Part shown: one piece after another, positions 1 to 4,800 of the stretch
Position numbering within the stretch: the stretch's first letter is position 1
Layout: each line of letters opens with the position of its first letter
Assembly: GCA_017508315.1 (NCBI GenBank)
Contig: JAFVZE010000263.1
Location: forward strand, 1 to 5,985
Length of the DNA: 5,985 nucleotides
Direction of reading: 5' to 3'
From: Kiritimatiellia bacterium
Lineage (GTDB): Bacteria > Verrucomicrobiota > Kiritimatiellia > RFP12 > UBA1067
Translations under genes and position numbers: made by a program
Notes under the pieces: generated by a model
What the model was told of the DNA's origin: nothing
The model's database searches: none
Seen by the model: the letters and a program-made list of their open reading frames with translations, nothing else

Positions 1-654
1 AACCCGATGATGGGTCACCGCGGCTGCCGCCTGTGCGTCACGTATCCCGAAATCGCGCGTATGCAGACGAAGGCCGTGATCCGCGCCGCGATCGCAGTCC
101 AGCGCCGCCACAAGGGCTGGACCGTGAAGCCGGAAATCATGATTCCGCTCACCGGAGACGCCAAGGAGTTCAAGTTCGTCAAGGACATCGTCGTCCATGT
201 CGCGAACGAGGAGATTCAGGCCGCCGAGATCAAACTCAACTACGAAGTCGGCACGATGATCGAAGTTCCGCGCGCGGCGCTCGTGGCGAGGGAAATAGCC
301 GAAGAGGCGGAGTTCTTCTGTTTCGGCACGAACGACCTTACGCAGATGACCTTCGGTTTCTCCCGCGACGACGCCGGCAAGTTCCTCGGCTCGTACTACG
401 ACAAGAAGATATACGAGAACGATCCGTTCGCCAAACTCGACCAGACGGGGGTCGGCAAACTCATGGAGATGGCGGTGAATGACGGCAAGGGGATGCGCCC
501 CGAACTCCACTGCGGCATCTGCGGCGAACACGGCGGCGATCCGACTTCGGTCGAGTTCTGCCACAGGCTCGGCCTCGATTACGTCTCATGTTCACCCTAC
601 CGCGTGCCGATCGCCCGTCTCGCGGCGGCGCAGGCGGCGCTGAGAAAAGAATGA
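1..654 (+). CDS. ppdK: Pyruvate, phosphate dikinase, C-terminal part (5' end outside window)
   Basis: Cytoplasmic enzyme that interconverts pyruvate + ATP + Pi and PEP + AMP + PPi. The frame is already open at base 1, and 217 residues are visible against roughly 870-900 for the full family, so this is the C-terminal PEP/pyruvate-binding barrel. Seen directly: GHRGCRL at the start (its first Arg, bases 19-21, matches the substrate-binding Arg of the family), TMIEVPRAAL (Glu at 262-264, a metal ligand), FGTNDLTQMTFGFSRDD (Asn-Asp at 331-336) and CGICGEHGGDP, whose second Cys (520-522) is the general acid/base cysteine of PPDK. The end, with VSCSPYRVPIARLAAAQAAL, matches the family C-terminus, so the stop is natural. 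The GFSRDD and SCSPYRVP motifs separate it from PEP synthase and from PTS enzyme I. The usual PPDK residue after RGCRL is Ala; here it is Cys, probably a neutral change. No hairpin-T-run terminator follows it. Confidence 0.97.
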   Translation, partial: NPMMGHRGCRLCVTYPEIARMQTKAVIRAAIAVQRRHKGWTVKPEIMIPLTGDAKEFKFVKDIVVHVANEEIQAAEIKLNYEVGTMIEVPRAALVAREIAEEAEFFCFGTNDLTQMTFGFSRDDAGKFLGSYYDKKIYENDPFAKLDQTGVGKLMEMAVNDGKGMRPELHCGICGEHGGDPTSVEFCHRLGLDYVSCSPYRVPIARLAAAQAALRKE

Positions 655-678
655 CGGACGAACGGAAATCAATCAGTC

Positions 679-683
679 AAGGA
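679..683 (+). promoter_or_regulatory. Ribosome binding site for the propeller gene
   Basis: AAGGA lies 8 bases upstream of the ATG at 692. It supports that start, which is also the one giving a complete twin-arginine signal. The 37 bases between the ppdK stop and this ATG contain no obvious promoter or terminator, so transcription may continue from ppdK or start inside its 3' end. Confidence 0.6.
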
Positions 684-691
684 AACCGGAT

Positions 692-757
692 ATGCACAAC
701 CGTCGTGAATTCATCAAAATGGCCGGAGCGGGAACGCTCGCGGCCGCAACCGGATGC
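692..757 (+). other. Twin-arginine signal peptide with possible lipobox
   Basis: Residues 1-22: Arg4-Arg5 within NRREFIK, then a weakly hydrophobic Ala/Gly/Thr/Met segment and Cys22 preceded by A-T-G. The twin-arginine motif is clear. The lipobox is acceptable but not ideal, because position -3 is Ala rather than Leu. If it is not lipidated, cleavage would fall a few residues later. Confidence 0.7.
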
Positions 758-1690
758 GCTCAAAGATGCGTATGCATGAAAAGCGCTCCGGTCAAACTCA
801 GGAAACTCGGAACGTTCGACCTCTTCATCGTGGAGGCCAATCCGATAGTATTCAAAGGAAAGCTGTATCTTTTGGAGTATATCCGCCACCACAATCCAAA
901 CAAACGCTACCGTTTCAACGATACCGGCGCGTCCTATTTCCGCTTTTTGGATATGAGCGACATGAAGAGCGTGACGCCGGCGTTCGGACGCGGTCTGCAC
1001 ATGGGGAACGCTTTTGTCGACGGCGGCAGGGTGGTGGTGACCGCCGTCGAAAACTGGGGAAAGAGCAGGTTCTATCAGATGGAGTCGACGGATCTCGTCA
1101 ACTGGACGGAGCCGCGGGTCATTCTCGAGAATCCCGCCTGGGCCGGTTACAACACAACAGTGTGCAAAGCGGACGACAGGTACATACTTTCCTTCGAGCT
1201 CGGCAAACCGAAAGAACTTGTGGGCAGAGCCTTTACCATGTTCTTCGCCGAGTCGCGCGACCTCAAAAGCTGGAAACTGATCGAAGGCGCGAGCATGGGC
1301 AAAGACCGTTATACGGGAGCGCCCATGCTCCGTTATTTCGACGGCTGGTTCTACTACTTCCATCTCGAGGGCAGCTACCGCCACGGTTTCGAGACCAGGG
1401 TCGCCCGTTCGCGGGATCTTAAGAACTGGGAGTTCAGCCCCCATGTAGTACTCGGCTACGATCAGGGCGACAAAATGATCCACCCCGTGCCGACGGTCGA
1501 ATTCACCGAATCGGAACTTGCGCTTATCGCCGGCGCGAAAAACATCAACGCCAGCGATCTTGACATGTGCGAATGGAAAGGGAAGCTTGTCTGCTTCTAC
1601 AGCTGGGGCGATCAGCGGGGATGCGAATTTTCCGCGCTGGCCGAGGCGGATTGTACGGAGAAGGAGTTCTGCGAAAGCTTTTTCGGCTGA
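692..1690 (+). CDS. Tat-exported five-bladed beta-propeller protein, glycoside hydrolase-like (GH43/GH32/GH117 type)
   Basis: A complete 332-residue protein, probably exported and acting on carbohydrate. The N-terminus NRREFIK (residues 3-9) is a near-consensus twin-arginine motif, followed by a short Ala/Gly-rich hydrophobic stretch and ATGC ending at Cys22, a plausible lipobox, so it may be a Tat lipoprotein. The rest reads as a five-bladed propeller. The blade-type repeats are STDLVNW (Trp138), ESRDLKSW (Trp194) and RSRDLKNW (Trp246), the recurring S-x-D-L-x-x-W signature of GH43/GH32/GH117-like proteins. RYFDGWFYYFHLEG (residues 214-227), then FETRVARS, and a C-terminal YSWGDQRG resemble uncharacterised propeller proteins of Planctomycetota/Lentisphaerota-like bacteria. 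The standard GH43 residues are not evident: the usual catalytic Asp position near the first strand reads EANP (Glu48, Asn50), and TGAP (Ala210-Pro211) stands where GH43 has its acid Glu. It may use other residues (Asp217 and Glu226 are candidates) or be a binding protein. A gene with a Sec-type signal follows 28 bases downstream, suggesting an operon. The fold is fairly sure; activity and substrate are unknown. Confidence 0.82.
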   Translation: MHNRREFIKMAGAGTLAAATGCAQRCVCMKSAPVKLRKLGTFDLFIVEANPIVFKGKLYLLEYIRHHNPNKRYRFNDTGASYFRFLDMSDMKSVTPAFGRGLHMGNAFVDGGRVVVTAVENWGKSRFYQMESTDLVNWTEPRVILENPAWAGYNTTVCKADDRYILSFELGKPKELVGRAFTMFFAESRDLKSWKLIEGASMGKDRYTGAPMLRYFDGWFYYFHLEGSYRHGFETRVARSRDLKNWEFSPHVVLGYDQGDKMIHPVPTVEFTESELALIAGAKNINASDLDMCEWKGKLVCFYSWGDQRGCEFSALAEADCTEKEFCESFFG

Positions 1691-1707
1691 ATCAGGATAA
1701 ATCCAAC

Positions 1708-1712
1708 GGAGG
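1708..1712 (+). promoter_or_regulatory. Strong Shine-Dalgarno for the large multidomain gene
   Basis: GGAGG, 6 bases before the ATG at 1719, is close to ideal. It decides the start in favour of 1719 over the in-frame ATG at 1749, which has no such site and would remove the lysine-bearing start of the signal peptide. It lies in the 28-base gap after the propeller gene, which fits co-transcription. Confidence 0.75.
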
Positions 1713-1718
1713 TGTCTC

Positions 1719-1814
1719 ATGAAGAGTGCTGTGTTCGCGTTCTCGCATATGGTCGCGGCGTCAGCGCTGTTTTTCGCTCTTGCCTGTCCGTTCCAGTCTT
1801 CCGCTCGGTGCGCC
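1719..1814 (+). other. Sec-type signal peptide
   Basis: Residues 1-32: Lys2, a hydrophobic core from about Ala4 to Ala22 (FAFSHMVAASALFFALA), then a more polar stretch with SSA and ADA as possible signal peptidase I sites. ALAC (Cys23) is a poor lipobox because Leu sits at -2, so lipidation is possible but less likely. Export to periplasm, surface or medium is inferred. Confidence 0.7.
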
Positions 1815-4800
1815 GACGCTAATGGCGCGGCGGTTGTCGGGTGCGGAGACGCGAAACTGGTCTTCAACGCTCTCGGTGAGATCGCTTCTCTCGAAGATCT
1901 GTCCACCGGACGGGAACTTTTGCGCAAGGCGCTGCCGATGTTCACCGTCGGGCTTGAAGACGGCCGGACGGCGGTGCCGTCGTCTCGGCGCATCGTTTCT
2001 GAAGGACGTTTCGAATATCATTTCCCCGGCGGCGTCGGCAAAATCGTTCTCGAGTGCCGCCCGTTCTTCGGCGGATGGACGTTTGAAATCGTTTCGGCCG
2101 ATCTTTCCGCGACGGCGCGGGATGTTTCGTTCGGACAGGTTTCGCCGCGCTGCGTGAAATACGCCGGCACGCTCGTAAACGGTCTTTCCGACGATGATGA
2201 CGGTGTGGTGCTCCGCGCCTACGGCTGGCGTCCGCGTATGGTGCTTGCGGGCGAGACGCTTAAAATCTCATCTCCGGCGGCGGAACTACCCGGCATACGC
2301 TTCGGACTCGTCGGAGGCGCGCGCAAAGATATGCCCAGACGTCTCAGGGCGATGACGTACGAGGCGGGGCTCGCGCATTCTCTCACCGGCGGCGGCTGGT
2401 CGCTCGGCTCGGAGCGCAACCGCAGCTCCTATTACATGCTTTCGCGCCCGACGGAGGCGACGGCCGACGACTGGATAGACGCCGCCGTGCGCTGCGGATC
2501 GACGACGCTGCATTTCGACTGGTGGTGGCTGCCGCACAAGGCCGAAGGGCATTATCCGGTAAGGACGGATCTTTTCCCCCGCGCTCTCGCAGGTCTGCGG
2601 GACACCTGCTTCAAGGCGCAGGCCGCAGGACTTTACACCGATATGCATACGCTTTCCGGGTGCATCGGATTTGAGGATTCCTGGGTGACGCCGCACGCGT
2701 CATCCAATCTGATGTGGAAGTACCGCTATACGCTCGATCGTCCGCTGGGAGAAGAAGACGATGTCGTCTATGTGCGCGAAAAGCCGGGCGAGGAACACGA
2801 TTTCGAAGTCCTTTACAGTTCCAACGGCAACGTTCTGCGCATCGGCACGGAACTGATGCAGTACAAGGGGCTTTCCCGCACAAAGCCTTATAGGTTTACG
2901 GGAGTTTCGCGTGGCGCGTTCGGCACCGAGAAGAAAAGTCATGCTGACGGTGCGATTGCCGATTATGTCTATCAGCATTATCTTTCGTTCTTCGCCGAAC
3001 CTGAATCGCCCCTTGCCGATGAGCTTGCCGGGCGATTGGCGGATGTATATCATGCCTGCGGTTTTGATCAGGTTTATCTTGACGGAGCCGAAGGTGTGGG
3101 GTTCGATTCAAAGGCTAAGATTGATCTTTTATTGCGCAAGCTTTTCAAGGCCTTTGCCGCGAAGGGGCGTGCGCCGCTCTGGGAAGACAGCCGCTGGACG
3201 ACTCACGCCTGGTGGTTTCATTCCCGCATCGGATCTTGGGATTATCCGCATTTCGGATTCCGTCGGTTTGTCGACCGGCATCTTAAGTTTCTTCTTCCGC
3301 AGAGCAGGATGGCAAACTACCTTGAGCCGTCGCTCGGGTGGTGGTCGCTCAGAAGCGGAAAGAAATGGCTGGACGATTATGTGCGCGGACCTTATCTCGA
3401 CGAACACGAATATTTCATCGGCAAGACCGCCGCCGCCGATTCCGCGGTCTCGCTGCGTCACGGGAGTACCGACATTTCAAAAAATCCGTTCCCGCTCGGG
3501 GAAATGCGTTCGATGACGGTAATCGGCTGGTACGAGCGTTTCAGGCTCGCGCGTGCGTTCACCGCGGAAGCTCTCCGCAGACTCGCCGTGCCGGGCGACG
3601 ATTACCGGCTCAGGCAGAATGAAATCGGGGAATGGACGTTGACGCCGTTGAAATTCCATGAACACCGGATATCGGGTCCCGATCTGGCGCGATGGAACAT
3701 CACGTCGGAAGAGGAACGCCCCGCATCCCTCAGGGTCGCCGCGCTTTACGGCATCGAACCGTACGATTCGAAAGCCGCCGTGCCCGCCATCTCGGCGGCC
3801 GATGTGCCGGCGATGAAAACAACTGCCGCTTTGGGCATGAAATTCGACTGCCGCGCATCCGACGGCGAAAAGGGGCGCTCGATCCTGCTGACGGCTGAAA
3901 ATACAGGTGCTCCCGAACGCGGCTCTTGGGCTTCGGCGGCGCTTGAATTCGATTATCCCTACACCAGCCGCGTGTTCACCGGCTGCAACGCTTTCGGTTT
4001 CTGGGTGAAGGGCGACGCTTCCGGCGCGGTTCTCAATGTGCAGCTCTGCCGTCCGCGACCCGACGGCGGCGGCATCAACGAGCATATCGTGAAGCTCGAT
4101 TTCAGCGGTTGGCGCTACGTCGCCTTTACGTTGACGAGAGAAGCGGACGTGGACAAGTCGTGCGTTTTCGACTGGCCGTATATGACCACGCCGCAGTCGT
4201 ACCAGCTTTTCGAGCGCGGATTCGCCAAGCCCGAACGCATCGGTAGGCTGGCGCTCTGGCTCAACGGAGTTCCCCGCGGCGGACGTGCGGAGGTGGAGGT
4301 GGGCGAGGTGCGTGCGCTGCCTATCCGTCCGCTCAGATTCGAAAAGACGGCGGTGGTGCTGAACGGGGTAAGGCACGAGCTGCCGTTCCCGCTCGAGGGC
4401 GGCGAGTACGCGGAGCTCTCGGATGGATATTGGACGCGTTATTCGATGAGCGCTGAAATGCTTGAGCGCCGCGCCGCCGCGGCACCGGCGCCGCGGGTTG
4501 CCGCAGGCGGGAATGCCGTGCGCTTCGAAGGACGGACCGAGGAAGGAACGCCGCCGCGCGCGGAAGTGACCGTGATCACGGCCGGCAGACCGTTCCCCGC
4601 GACGGTCGGGAATCTGCGCGAAGATCAGGAAAAACTGCTTTCCTACGAGGCGCACATGCCGGAAAAATGGGCGCCGGCGGCCGGATTCGACCGTCTTTCG
4701 CCGCTCAAGGTGAAACCGGGAAAAGAGGCCAGACTGGAGATTGAGATCGTAGGTCCCGTCGCCCGTCCGGCGCTGACGATCGGAAACGTGAAACGTGTCT

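Noticed and set aside
33..482. A + strand frame of 149 codons within ppdK
   Set aside because: It is out of frame with the conserved PPDK sequence and rich in Arg, a shadow of a GC-rich gene.
655..691. Possible terminator after ppdK
   Set aside because: No inverted repeat followed by a T-run can be seen in this 37-base gap.
1749..1751. Alternative ATG start for the large gene
   Set aside because: It has no Shine-Dalgarno at a suitable distance and would cut off the basic start of the signal peptide. The ATG at 1719 has GGAGG six bases upstream.
677..1993. A 438-codon open frame on the - strand
   Set aside because: It is antisense to the propeller gene and the start of the next gene, both of which have ribosome binding sites, signal peptides and recognisable motifs. 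Its product shows no recognisable family.
2911..3516. A + strand frame of 201 codons in another phase inside the large gene
   Set aside because: It overlaps the barrel coding sequence, whose frame has no stop from 1719 to 5985 and carries clear motifs. The alternative product is Arg/Ser/Pro-rich with no pattern and no ribosome binding site noted.
4464..4500. GC-rich run with short palindromes (CCGCGG)
   Set aside because: It encodes the Ala/Pro linker of the large protein. There is no T-run, and its position inside a gene argues against a terminator or regulatory hairpin.
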